In this document: in pieces, positions 37,207-46,500 of the stretch
Position numbering within the stretch: position 1 is the first letter of the stretch
Layout: each line of letters begins with the position of its first letter
Assembly (NCBI GenBank): GCA_018667915.1
Contig: JABIRI010000141.1
Coordinates: forward strand, 1 to 64,000
Reading direction: 5' to 3'
Length of the DNA: 64,000 nucleotides
Origin: Opitutaceae bacterium
GTDB lineage: Bacteria > Verrucomicrobiota > Verrucomicrobiia > Opitutales > Opitutaceae
The notes under the pieces: generated by a model
Told to the model about the DNA's origin: nothing
The model's input: only the letters and a program-made list of their open reading frames with translations
Database searches by the model: none
Translations under genes and position numbers: made by a program

Positions 37207-38262
37207 TTAGCCGGAATTCCGACGGGAGCGAACGGCTTGGGCGAGGTGATCGAGGACGGGTAGGGTTTTTTCCCAGGCGAGGCAGGCGTCGGTGATGCTG
37301 CGGCCGTAGACGAGAGGTTTGGTGTCGAGGGATTGGTTTCCGCCAACGAGATGACTCTCGAGCATGAGTGCGGCGATGGCGGGTTCGCCTTGGGCAATTT
37401 GATTAGCGAGATCGCCGGCCACTTCGGGTTGTTTCTCGGCGTCTTTGCCGCTGTTGGCGTGGCTGCAATCGACCATCACGTAGGCCGGAAGTTTTTGGGC
37501 TTCGAGCTGGGTTTTGGCTTCCGCGATATGAGTGGCCGAGTAGTTGGGCCCGGCCGAACCGCCGCGTAGCACCATGTGGGTGTCGGGATTGCCGGAGGTG
37601 CCCATGATGGCGGGCGCACCTTCGCGGGTCAGGGTGGGAAACCAGTGGGGGTTGTTGGCCGAGCGAATCGCGTCGACCGCGACCTTCAGGTTGCCATCGG
37701 TGCGGTTTTTGAAGCCGACCGGCATGGAGAGCCCGGAGGCGAGTTCGCGGTGCACCTGGCTTTCGACGGTGCGGGCGCCGATCGCTCCCCAGCTGATGAC
37801 GTCGGCGTAGAACTGGCCGAGAGTGGTGTCCAGAAACTCCGTGGCGATGGGCAGCCCTTTGGCGGTGACGTCGATCAACAGTTGTCGTCCGAGTCGCAGC
37901 CCTTGGTTGATTTGGTAAGAGCCGTCGCGGGTGGGATCGTTGATGAGTCCCTTCCAGCCGACCACAGTGCGTGGTTTCTCAAAATACACCCGCATGACGA
38001 TCAGCAGATCTTGCCGGTATTTTTCGGCCGCGGGAGCCAACAGGTCGGCGTAGTCTAGGGCGGCGGCGGGATCGTGGATCGAGCATGGGCCGGCGACCAC
38101 GAGTAACCGGTCGTCTTCTCCGCGCATGATGGCGGCGATTTCGTGTCGCGCTTCGGCGATTTGGTCGCGGGAAGCGTCCGGCAACGGAATCTCTTCGGCG
38201 AGCAGGCCGGGAGCGATGAGTGGTTTGGTGGCGCGGATGCGCAGGTCAGCGGTTTCAGGCAT
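37207..38262 (-). CDS. aroG: 3-deoxy-7-phosphoheptulonate synthase, AroF/G/H type
   Basis: First enzyme of aromatic amino acid synthesis (phosphoenolpyruvate plus erythrose 4-phosphate). 351 residues from MPETADLRIRATKPLI, the class I-alpha length. An upstream TTG gives 13 extra residues but fits the family less well. Features: DDRLLVVAGPCSIHDPAAALDYA, MRVYFEKPRTVVGWKGLINDP, KNRTDGNLKVAVDAI, DCSHANSGKD and SHLVGGNQSL. The C-terminal SITDACLAWEKTLPVL is typical. The allosteric inhibitor (Phe, Tyr or Trp) is not deducible here. The stop codon touches the repeat element described above. Confidence 0.94.
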   Translation of the reverse strand: MPETADLRIRATKPLIAPGLLAEEIPLPDASRDQIAEARHEIAAIMRGEDDRLLVVAGPCSIHDPAAALDYADLLAPAAEKYRQDLLIVMRVYFEKPRTVVGWKGLINDPTRDGSYQINQGLRLGRQLLIDVTAKGLPIATEFLDTTLGQFYADVISWGAIGARTVESQVHRELASGLSMPVGFKNRTDGNLKVAVDAIRSANNPHWFPTLTREGAPAIMGTSGNPDTHMVLRGGSAGPNYSATHIAEAKTQLEAQKLPAYVMVDCSHANSGKDAEKQPEVAGDLANQIAQGEPAIAALMLESHLVGGNQSLDTKPLVYGRSITDACLAWEKTLPVLDHLAQAVRSRRNSG

Positions 38263-38319
38263 CGGAAGCGCGAACGTGGCTTTTCGGCCGGGCGTTGGCA
38301 AGGAGCAGGGACTCCGCTC

Positions 38320-38502
38320 TCAAGATTTGTCCGGCTTATCCTTTTCTTTGTCCGACCTGCGACGAGACTGTCGTTTCTCTTTTTCCGTCGGCCACCGTAA
38401 ATGAGGCGGGTATTGCAGCCGTTTGATCCTCCACGACATGAACGCCATGGCGCCGGCGATGGCTCCCACAATACAGACCACGAGAATGACGGTTTCGTTC
38501 AG
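38320..38502 (-). CDS. Putative small single-pass membrane protein
   Basis: A 60-codon reading frame too short for the ORF track: LNETVILVVCIVGAIAGAMA, then FMSWRIKRLQ, PPHLRWPTEKEKRQSRRRSD and a KEKDKPDKS end. One N-terminal transmembrane helix (about 4-24) is followed by a strongly basic cytoplasmic tail, a composition expected of real small membrane proteins. No ATG, GTG or TTG opens the frame before the helix; CTG at 38502 is given as the best guess, and GTG at 38481 would cut into the helix. It lies 57 bases upstream of the aroG ATG on the same strand. Confidence 0.45.
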   Translation of the reverse strand: MNETVILVVCIVGAIAGAMAFMSWRIKRLQYPPHLRWPTEKEKRQSRRRSDKEKDKPDKS

Positions 38503-38618
38503 ATGGGTAGGGGGTAGAGGTTCCCGACGTCGAGTTGGAAGAGACTCACGTAACCTATTTGTGTGCTGATATTTGCATTAATGAAAGCCTATAAATAGGT
38601 AAACTAACCCGTGGTTGC

Positions 38619-39974
38619 TTACTCTGACAGGGCGGTTCGAGCGGCCTCGACCCAAGCGGAGTCGGGAAACTCCGCCGCCGGAATTTCCAAGCCGGCCCGC
38701 TTCGCGCGGTCGGCGAGGGTGAGTCGGGCGAGCGCGGCGGAATCGCCGGAACTCGGATCGGCCAACGGGGAGGGGAGATCGACTAGCTGTTCTGCCGGTA
38801 ATACATTTTTGTCGTGCAGGAAGGTCGTGAGTGATGCGGCGAGGGTATTGATCCATGCCATCGCTGAACTGGGCGCTTGGTAGGGAAGACCGGGGCCTTC
38901 GCGACATTCGAAAAAGAGTCGGAGATGCTCATGCAATTCACCTAAAACTTTGTCGGCTGTGGCCGGGGTCCACTGGACTTGGAAGCTCTTGCGTTCACGG
39001 AACCCTTTGATCTCCCAAAGATGCAGGCCGAGTTGGTAGTCACCGTCTTGTTCGCGCAGGTCGCCCGTTACGACATAGTCAATTTGAAAGCCTGAGGTTT
39101 CGATAAGCTGGCGGATGTTGTCGGAAGTCCAAACCACGGGAAACATCATGTAGCTCTTTTGTTCCAAAATCCCGACTACCCCGAGGGAGTTATACTGGGG
39201 CGAAAAATACATGGACTCGGCCAGCCATAGGGGCAGTCCGCGACAAAAGCGGCCGAGCGCTTCCTCTGGGGCTTTGGAAAGCTCGTCGGTATTGTCGTGG
39301 TCGGGTAAGGCGATCTGCGCAAACGCGACCGTTTTGGCTCCGGGATCCTTCTCCGGCAAAAGATCGGGCAGGGATTCCAGGCCGTAGGACCAGATGGGTT
39401 TACTGATGCTTACGAGCTCGACTTTGGTTTCACCGTGCTCGCCGCCGCCACTGTGCCGTCCGGATTCCATGGCCTCGGCAATGGCGTTGGAAAATCCCCA
39501 GAGCCGTTCCTCGATTTCCGGATTTTTGAGGGCAAACAAGAGATCGAGCACGTGTTGCGCCGATTCCGGTCGACGCAAGGCGAGGTAGGCTTGGAGCAGG
39601 TTGATGCCGGTGGCCGGACCGTGACGTTCGGCGTCGTAGCGCGGAGCAATCAACTCGGGGATCGCAGCGATGTGTCCAGTCGAACCCAGATCACCCGAGA
39701 TGCGCACCAACACGTCGGGCCGGTTGCCTGCGGGCGAATTCAGCACCTCCTCATAAATGACTCGGGCGTCATCGAGATTACGGATTTCCAACAGTTCGAG
39801 CGCGGCTTGCAGGCGAGGGCCCACCGGACCTGGGTCGATGGCGGGTTTCGATGCGGTATCTGGGGAAGGCTCCGGCACCGTCGCCTCCGGCTCCGCGGGC
39901 TTGGGCGCGGAGTTATTCTGGTTAGCGGCGGAGGTCGGCTTCGATTTGCCGATCAATCGATCAAAGAATCCCAT
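38619..39974 (-). CDS. Hypothetical protein with helical-repeat N-terminal region
   Basis: 451 residues from MGFFDRLIGK (the track start is four codons upstream). A short hydrophobic/amphipathic start is followed by a Pro/Ala/Glu-rich low-complexity linker (about 14-58). A TPR-like helical region follows (about 60-185, AALELLEIRNLDDARVIYEEVL ... LLQAYLALRRPESAQHVLDLL), then an unfamiliar alpha/beta domain (about 205-455). That domain has ALGRFCRGLPLWLAESMYFSPQYNSLGVVGILEQKSYMMFPVVW, which could be a nucleotide-independent periplasmic-type or TolB-like fold. No signal peptide. I do not recognise the family. Intergenic gaps on both sides suggest its own promoter. Confidence 0.6.
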   Translation of the reverse strand: MGFFDRLIGKSKPTSAANQNNSAPKPAEPEATVPEPSPDTASKPAIDPGPVGPRLQAALELLEIRNLDDARVIYEEVLNSPAGNRPDVLVRISGDLGSTGHIAAIPELIAPRYDAERHGPATGINLLQAYLALRRPESAQHVLDLLFALKNPEIEERLWGFSNAIAEAMESGRHSGGGEHGETKVELVSISKPIWSYGLESLPDLLPEKDPGAKTVAFAQIALPDHDNTDELSKAPEEALGRFCRGLPLWLAESMYFSPQYNSLGVVGILEQKSYMMFPVVWTSDNIRQLIETSGFQIDYVVTGDLREQDGDYQLGLHLWEIKGFRERKSFQVQWTPATADKVLGELHEHLRLFFECREGPGLPYQAPSSAMAWINTLAASLTTFLHDKNVLPAEQLVDLPSPLADPSSGDSAALARLTLADRAKRAGLEIPAAEFPDSAWVEAARTALSE

Positions 39975-40326
39975 GCCGAGTTTCAAAGCGTGGTCCCCCG
40001 GGGAAGGCGAGTGGTTTTCTCGGTCCCCCTACCGGATGCCAAGACTCGCGCGGGCTACCGGGATCTTCGCGCGGCGAGGTTCGTGGTCGTCGTGAAAGAG
40101 CACTTTAGCCGCTGCGTCGTGGGAGCATACGCAGCATACCGTCATCCAAAAGGTCTGAAATAATCGCGTCATAGTTACCCTATAACGCGGCATAAAGCCT
40201 GCCAATTGCAGAAAAATGACATAATTTTTCTTTAAATCTGATCAGGGGACGACGCGATTGAGGGTATTCATCGTTTGCTTTACCCGTTGACCCCGCACGC
40301 TCTCCCTCTAGGCAAACGCTTCCCAG
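39975..40326. other. Non-coding gap upstream of miaB
   Basis: 352 bases between the divergent genes for the hypothetical protein (minus) and miaB (plus). No ORF with a credible start or composition was seen on either strand. It includes an AT-rich stretch (aaaaatgacataatttttctttaaatct, around 40210-40238) that is the likely promoter area for miaB. The sequence cgcgtcatagttaccctataacgcg (40165-40189) forms a 5-base-arm hairpin of unknown meaning. Confidence 0.5.
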
Positions 40327-41694
40327 ATGAACCGCGTCTACATTAAGACTTATGGCTGCCAGATGAACGAGCGCGACAGCGAGGCTGTTGCGGCGATGTT
40401 GCGTGACCGCGGATATCGCATCGTCGATGCCGAGAGCGATTGCGACATTATGTTGCTCAATACCTGCAGCGTTCGTGATGCCGCCGAGCAAAAGGCCTTG
40501 GGCAAGGCGGGTTACGTGACGCACCGCAAGAGGAAGAATCCGGACTTCGTGTTAGGGATCCTCGGCTGTATGGCCCAGAACCGCGGCGAATCGATTCTAG
40601 AAAAATTGCCCGATGTCGATCTGATCGTCGGCACGCAGAAATTTCACCAAGTCCCGGACTATTTGGATAATATTCGCGCGGCCAAAGATGCCGGCGTCCC
40701 GATTGGCAGCTCCATCGTCGATATTGGCGAAGAGGTGGATTCGCAGAATACGATTCGCGACCACCTCGAAACCGAAGAGCGCCAAGTCAGTGCGTTCGTT
40801 TCGATCCAGCAGGGCTGCAATATGTCGTGCAATTTCTGTATCGTGCCCAAAACCCGCGGCGACGAACGTTCGCGGCCGATGGAAGATATCGTTGCGGAAT
40901 GCCGCAACCTCGCTCAGCGGGGCGTGAAAGAGATCACGCTACTCGGGCAAATCGTAACCAGCTACGGCCGTCGTGACTATCAGGGTATCAATGGCGTCTC
41001 CCCCTTCGTGCAACTCATCGAAAAAGTGCACGAGATCGAAGGCATCGAGCGCATCCGATTCACCTCTCCGCATCCGCGAGGTTTTAAGCAGGACCTGGTC
41101 GAAGCTTACGGTCGTTTACCCAAACTCTGCGAATACGTGCACCTGCCGATGCAGAGTGGCAGCAATACCATGTTGCGCGCGATGAACCGGCCTTACTCGC
41201 GGGAGCGCTACAAGGAGATCGTCGATTCACTCCGTGCCGTGCGCCCGGACATGTATTTCTCGACCGATGTGATCGTGGGTTACCCCGGCGAAACTGAGGA
41301 TGACTTTCAGCAGACTAAGGAGCTCTTCGAGGCCTGCAATTTTGATATGGCCTACATCTTCAAGTATTCGATCCGCAGCGGCACGGTTGCGGCCGAGCTC
41401 GAAGATCAAATCACGGACGAGGTGAAAGAAGCGCGTAACCAAGCTTTGCTCGATGTGCTGCGGGTGAATTCCAAACGCCGCAACGAATCGCTGGTCGGGA
41501 CGGTGCAAAAAGTGCTCCTCGAAGGTCCGGACAAAACCGGCAAACACTTCACCGGTCGCACCCGCGGAAATCGCGTCGCGATCGTCGATGCCGATCCCCG
41601 CTTGGTCGGCGAAATCGTCGATATGAACGTGACGCGATCTACCATCAGCACCCTCTATGGCGATCTCGTGCTGGAAGGAGTGGGGGTGGAGTAG
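40327..41694 (+). CDS. miaB: tRNA-2-methylthio-N6-dimethylallyladenosine synthase
   Basis: Radical-SAM methylthiotransferase acting on i6A37 of tRNAs. 455 residues: N-terminal MTTase domain with cluster cysteines in YGCQMNERDS, NTCSVRDAAE and GCMAQNRGE; radical-SAM domain with CNMSCNFCIVPKTRG (C-x3-C-x2-C, about 162-176), HPRGF and LPMQSGSN; and a C-terminal TRAM domain (about 385-455, GKHFTGRTRGNRVAIVD). The sequence is standard MiaB, as opposed to RimO or MtaB. It is followed after a run of G by the inverted-repeat element carrying the four-helix-bundle gene. Confidence 0.95.
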   Translation: MNRVYIKTYGCQMNERDSEAVAAMLRDRGYRIVDAESDCDIMLLNTCSVRDAAEQKALGKAGYVTHRKRKNPDFVLGILGCMAQNRGESILEKLPDVDLIVGTQKFHQVPDYLDNIRAAKDAGVPIGSSIVDIGEEVDSQNTIRDHLETEERQVSAFVSIQQGCNMSCNFCIVPKTRGDERSRPMEDIVAECRNLAQRGVKEITLLGQIVTSYGRRDYQGINGVSPFVQLIEKVHEIEGIERIRFTSPHPRGFKQDLVEAYGRLPKLCEYVHLPMQSGSNTMLRAMNRPYSRERYKEIVDSLRAVRPDMYFSTDVIVGYPGETEDDFQQTKELFEACNFDMAYIFKYSIRSGTVAAELEDQITDEVKEARNQALLDVLRVNSKRRNESLVGTVQKVLLEGPDKTGKHFTGRTRGNRVAIVDADPRLVGEIVDMNVTRSTISTLYGDLVLEGVGVE

Positions 41695-41737
41695 GGGGGG
41701 GGATTATTGCCGAATGTTCTCCGAGACTCGCTCCATC

Positions 41738-42220
41738 ATCTTTCTCATTACTCTTTATCCTTATCTTTATCTCACCCCGGCGGAGTCTTCACTATGCGTA
41801 AAAAATTCGATCACGAAAAACTTCACGCTTACCAGAAGGCCGTTGAGTTTTGCGCTTGGGCAACCCCCCTCCTCGAATCACTGCCAACCCGACTAGCCGC
41901 CCGTGATCAATTGGACCGCGCATCAACGAGCGTCGTTCTGAACATAGCGGAAGGAAACGGGAAGCGATCCTTTCCTGATCGTTCGCGTTTTTTCGATATC
42001 GCGAGGGGTTCGGCTTTGGAGTGTGCCGCTTGTTTGGATGTTTTGATTTGTCGCGGTCAGGTGGACCTGGCCCGAGCGGATGAAGGGAAATCGCTCTTGC
42101 TCGAAGCAGTTTCCATGGTGGGTGGGCTGATTGCCCGTTTCGCTGGAGACGGTCGATTAGAAGAGGAACAAGCTGGATACGGAGAAGATAAAGATAAGGA
42201 TAACGAATAAAGATAAAGAT
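41738..42220 (+). mobile_element. Inverted-repeat-bounded unit carrying a four-helix-bundle gene (copy B)
   Basis: Left arm about 41738-41773 (pyrimidine-rich, ...ttatccttatctttatct) and right arm about 42185-42220 (its purine-rich reverse complement). They share an exact 18-base core TTATCCTTATCTTTATCT plus imperfect flanks. The only gene inside is 41794-42210, and its stop codon lies within the right arm. A 9-base direct repeat ttgccgaat lies outside both arms (41707-41715 and 42248-42256) and could be a target duplication or chance. No transposase is encoded, so any movement would need help in trans. Two gene-less relatives are at 37111-37206 and 52433-52463. Confidence 0.55.
41794..42210 (+). 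CDS. Four-helix-bundle protein (23S rRNA IVP/bS23-like)
   Basis: 138 residues from MRKKFDHEKL, with ggag 8 bases upstream; the track start inside the left repeat is not credible. The family wording is clear: KLHAYQKAVEFCAWATPLLESLP (helix 1), DQLDRASTSVVLNIAEGNGKRS (helix 2 and the NIAEG turn), RFFDIARGSALECAACLDVL (helix 3), and ARADEGKSLLLEAVSMVGGLIARF (helix 4). Homologues occur in 23S rRNA intervening sequences and as the Avd accessory proteins of diversity-generating retroelements, but the function here is unknown. The tail EDKDKDNE is encoded by the flanking repeat. No rRNA or reverse transcriptase is nearby. Confidence 0.88.
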   Translation: MRKKFDHEKLHAYQKAVEFCAWATPLLESLPTRLAARDQLDRASTSVVLNIAEGNGKRSFPDRSRFFDIARGSALECAACLDVLICRGQVDLARADEGKSLLLEAVSMVGGLIARFAGDGRLEEEQAGYGEDKDKDNE

Positions 42221-42266
42221 CTTTGCCCGAAGAACCCACGCGGTCTTTTGCCGAATTTCCCACACC

Positions 42267-42824
42267 ATGACCCTTTCCCTCGCCACGCTCATCACCGGTT
42301 TATTGCTCCTCATTCTTGGGGTTCTTTTTATCCTGCCGTTTCCGGCGATTGTGACCTCGATCAAGCGGTTTCCGCGTTCACGCACCTTTGCTTACGTGCT
42401 GTTTGGCGCGGGGGCGGCGTGGTTTCTCTACCGAATTACGAATCTTTCGGCGGCGGACTTTGGGCAGTATCGTAAACCACTCTTCATCTTCTTCGCGATT
42501 GTAGCCGTCAGCGCATTCAAGTTTGTGCCGGACTTTCTGGCCGTGCGCGGGGCCTGCGTGCTCGTGCTGCTTGCCGCCTCTCCGTTACTCGATGCGGGTT
42601 ATATGGTTTGGGACTACGGAGAAATTACGGACGGGGGGCGAATCTACCTCTACAAAGTCGCCCTCTATATTGCGGCGGCGCTCGCCATTTATCTGGGAGC
42701 CTCTCCGTTCCGGATGCGCGATTTCTTGGAATGGCTGTATCGTAAACCGGGTCGGGCTCGTTCGGTGGGCTTGGTAATCGCATCCTACGGTGCCGTCGTA
42801 TCGGCCGTAGCCTTCACCTACTGA
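42267..42824 (+). CDS. Multi-pass membrane protein of unknown function
   Basis: 185 residues with about five to six transmembrane helices (about 2-24, 38-54, 70-86, 92-108, 128-148, 165-185). Loops are short and positively charged on one side (SIKRFPRSRTFAYV; YRKPGRARSVG). No motif links it to a known transporter or enzyme. It ends 7 bases before the guanylate kinase start in the same direction, so the two are likely translated from one message. The four-helix-bundle element separates it from miaB. Confidence 0.7.
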   Translation: MTLSLATLITGLLLLILGVLFILPFPAIVTSIKRFPRSRTFAYVLFGAGAAWFLYRITNLSAADFGQYRKPLFIFFAIVAVSAFKFVPDFLAVRGACVLVLLAASPLLDAGYMVWDYGEITDGGRIYLYKVALYIAAALAIYLGASPFRMRDFLEWLYRKPGRARSVGLVIASYGAVVSAVAFTY

Positions 42825-42831
42825 TTGAGCG

Positions 42832-43446
42832 ATGTCGGACGACTCTGCCAGTGCCGCTCCCGTTTTACTCGTGCTTGCCGGACCGGCGGGTTCCGGCAAA
42901 ACCACGCTTTGCGAACGCATGGTGGCGGAAGTGCCCGGATTCTCCCGGGTGGTGACCAGCACGACGCGCGAGCCGCGCCCGGGCGAGGTGAACGGACGCG
43001 ACTACCACTTTTTTACGGCTAAAGAATTTGACCACCGTCTCGCAGCGGATGCGTTTCTCGAATGGGCGCTCGTCCACCGCAAGCACCGCTATGGCACGTT
43101 GGCGGCATCCGTGTTCGATCCGCTCGCCGCCGGCCAGAGCCTTATCATCAACGTCGATGTTCAGGGCGTGGAGAATTTCCGGGGTGCGGCGAAAAAAAGC
43201 CCACTACTTGCGCGTCATATGGCGACGGTTTATGTCGATGTGCCCATCGATGAACTGCGGGTGCGTTTGACGGGGAGAGGCGACTCCGAGGCTGAAATCG
43301 AGCGGCGGATGGTCACGGCGGTAAAGGAACAGCAGGAGCGGGATAACTTTGATCATGTGATCACCAGTTCTTCCAAAGAGGCTGACTTTCAGGCCCTGGT
43401 GGAAATTTGGCGGGTGGCAACGGCTCGAGTGGCCCAAGCAGATTGA
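42832..43446 (+). CDS. gmk: Guanylate kinase
   Basis: Phosphorylates GMP to GDP. 204 residues, normal length: P-loop AGPAGSGKTTLCERM (about 13-27), GMP-binding STTREPRPGEVNGRDYHFF (about 43-61), FLEWALVHRKHRYGT, LIINVDVQGVENF (Walker B/switch region), and the lid region RLTGRGDSEAEIERRM. The E-x-x-x-R-x-x-x-A-x-x-E-like end (VKEQQERDNFDHVI) is normal. Preceded by the membrane protein gene, with no recognisable regulatory element. Confidence 0.95.
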   Translation: MSDDSASAAPVLLVLAGPAGSGKTTLCERMVAEVPGFSRVVTSTTREPRPGEVNGRDYHFFTAKEFDHRLAADAFLEWALVHRKHRYGTLAASVFDPLAAGQSLIINVDVQGVENFRGAAKKSPLLARHMATVYVDVPIDELRVRLTGRGDSEAEIERRMVTAVKEQQERDNFDHVITSSSKEADFQALVEIWRVATARVAQAD

Positions 43447-43535
43447 TTACGTAGGCGTGCTGAGCTGTAACATTTACTGAATCGCACTCTTGCCGCCGGT
43501 CGCTGGCCCCCGTTGCCTCATGGGTGCTACCCCGC

Positions 43536-46500
43536 ATGGAACTTTATACCCCCCGATTTCCTTCAACTAGATTCGTTCGTGTCCTAATTGGGAGCGCTGC
43601 AGGTGTCGTATCGACGCTCTCGTGTGCGTGGGCGGCAGGGGTCCCTGCGGAGATTGAGTTTAACCGCGATGTGCGGCCGATTCTCTCCAACACGTGTTTC
43701 AAGTGCCACGGTCCCGATGAGGAGAACAACCAATCCAAGCTGCGGTTAGATCTGCGGGATTTCGCGATCGCTCCTCACGTCAACAAAGCGGGGCGCACCA
43801 TCACGGGAATTGTGCCAGGCAAACCGGATGAGTCCGAGGTATGGTTACGCCTGACGAGCACGGATCCGGTAAAGATGATGCCGCCGCCCGATGCCTTGCA
43901 CCAAGCGACCGATCTCGACCGAGCCATCATTCGCCGCTGGATCGAACAGGGTGCGGAGTATGCGCCCCACTGGTCCTATATCATGCCGGAGAAGGTTGCG
44001 CCTCCCGCGGTGGCCTCGACCGGTCTCGTTCGCAACGCGATCGACCACTTCGTTCTCCGTAAGCTCGAAGCTGCGGATATCACGCCGCATCCCGAAGCCG
44101 ATCGCGCCACACTGCTGCGTCGTCTCTCGCTCGACCTCGTGGGGCTTCCACCCACGCCCGCGGAGCTCGACACGTTTTTGAATGACGTAAGCCCGGGGGC
44201 TTACGAGCGCGCGGTCGATCGACTCCTCGAATCGCCCCACTATGGTGAGCGTATGGCGGTGCCGTGGTTGGATCTCGTGCGCTTCTCCGACACGGTCGGA
44301 TTTCACGGGGATCAGCGCCAAAATATTTTCCCATATCGCGATTATATCATCGACGCGTTTAACCAAAACAAACCCTACGATGACTTCGTGCGCGAGCAGT
44401 TGGCTGGTGATCTCCTGCCCGACGCGACTCCCGAGCAGATTGTAGCCACCGGCTTTAATCGTCTGAACCTCATGACCCGTGAGGGTGGAGCGCAGCCGCT
44501 CGAATATCTCGCCAAGTCTGCTGCCGATCGCGTGCGGGCCGTGTCCACGACCTTCATGGGTTCAACCGTGGGATGTGCGGAATGCCACGATCACAAATAC
44601 GATCCCTTCACCACCCGCGACTTCTATAGCCTCGCCGCCTACTTCGCCGATGTGAAACAATGGGGAGTGTATTCGGACTACAAATACACACCCAATCCCG
44701 ACCTGAAGGGCTTCAATAACGACTTTCCGTTCCCGCCGGAAATGGATGTTGAGAATGACTACCTGAAGCGCCGCGCAGCCCGACTTCAAGCGGCTCAAGC
44801 GGCGCGTATTTCTGAGGTGGTTGATTCCATCTTGGCCCGTCCGGAAGGACGCTCTCGGGTGATCGACTGGGCGCGCGCTAATGCTGATCCCTTGCTGGCA
44901 TCAAACGGCGGATGGTCAGCGATTCCGATCGTCCAAGTTACCGGTGATGCCGCGACCAAAATCACGCAGATGGACGACGGTTCCGTCCGGATGGAGAATA
45001 TCCCCAAGAGTAAACAGGAGGGTGACGAAAAATATGGCACGAGGCTGATTCTTTCCCCGGCGTCGGGCATGATCGCAGCGATGCAGCTCGAAGCCTTACC
45101 CGATCTGCAGGGAAGCGGCACCGTGGCGCGAAGTTCCTTTGGTTCGTTCACCGTCAGCCCGACGATTGAACTTCGCCGGCAAGGCTCAGCCAAGGCCGAG
45201 AAGCTAGAACTCGCGGGAGGGTTTCCGGATCGCGACTCATGGACGTTTTCCAATGCCTACATGGTCACTTCCGTCGAAGATCGCTGGCGAACGGATCCAC
45301 AGTTTGCCGACGAAACCCAGCGGGTAATTTATCAACTGGAATCGCCGATTGATATCGAGGAGGGGGATGAACTCGTCGTGACGCTCAAGACAACGGATTT
45401 GGCCCGAGCTCGGCTGTATGTGTCGCCGTTGGGGTTGCGTCGAAATGGGGAAACGGTGGCGAGTGATTTATCTTCCACGATCGCGACGGCGGTCACGAGC
45501 GGAGGCGCAATTTTGTCCGAGGGGCAATGGCGACTCTTGGGGACGGAATATTTCAAGGGCACCGGGACGACCGATGCGGTGTCCTATGCAACGGCACTGG
45601 AAACATTGCGCGAGATTGCGGCCTGTCGGGACGGCATGGCTTTTACGATGGTTACAGAGCCCATGGAACCTTTGATCACGCGGGTATTGCCGCGTGGAAA
45701 TTGGCAGGATGAATCGGGCGAAGTGGTGGCACCGGCACCGCCGGCATTTCTTGCGAAAAACGTGTCCACCTCAGGTGAGCGCGCGACGCGACTAGATTTG
45801 GCGGAGTGGATTGTATCATCGGAAAACCCACTTACGGCCCGCACGCAAGTGAACCGCTTGTGGAACCAGTTTTTCGGCACCGGGCTTTCCGCCGTGGTGG
45901 ATGATTTGGGTTTACAGGGCGAGTATCCCAGCCATCCGGAGTTGCTCGATTGGCTGGCGGTGGAGTTCGTCGATTCGGGTTGGGACGTGAAGCACATGGT
46001 GCGGTTGATGGTCAACTCGGCGACGTATCGCCAACAGTCGGTCTTCCGCCCGGAACTGCAGGATATGGATCCCGACAATCGTCTATTGGCCGCCCATCCG
46101 TCTCGCCGATTGGAGGCGGAGTTTGTGCGCGACAATGCACTCTTTATTGCCGGTTTACTCGATCCGGAGATTGGCGGGCCGAGTGCGACTCCCTATCAGC
46201 CGGACGGTTACTACGTGTCGCTGAATTTCCCCAAACGCCGTTACCAAGCGGAGCGTGACGAACGCCAATATCGGCGGGGTGTTTACAACCATTGGCAGCG
46301 GACCTTTGTGCATCCGATGATGGCCAACTTCGATGCACCTTCCCGCGAAGAGTGCACGGCGGATCGCACCGTTTCGAATACCCCGCAGCAGGCACTCACG
46401 CTGCTCAACGATCCGTCGTTTGTGGAAGCGGCCCGAGCGTTGGCGGAACGGGCCATGACGGAACCGGCACGAACGGATTTCGAAACCCGAATCGAACATG

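Noticed and set aside
38553-38600. acctattt / aaataggt inverted repeat between two minus-strand genes
   Set aside because: Only 8 bases per arm with a 32-base AT-rich loop and no T run; could easily be chance.
41707-41793. N-terminal extension of the four-helix-bundle ORF (MPNVLRDSLHHLSHYSLSLSLSH...)
   Set aside because: It is translation of the left repeat arm. The ATG at 41794 has a well-placed ggag and matches the family start.
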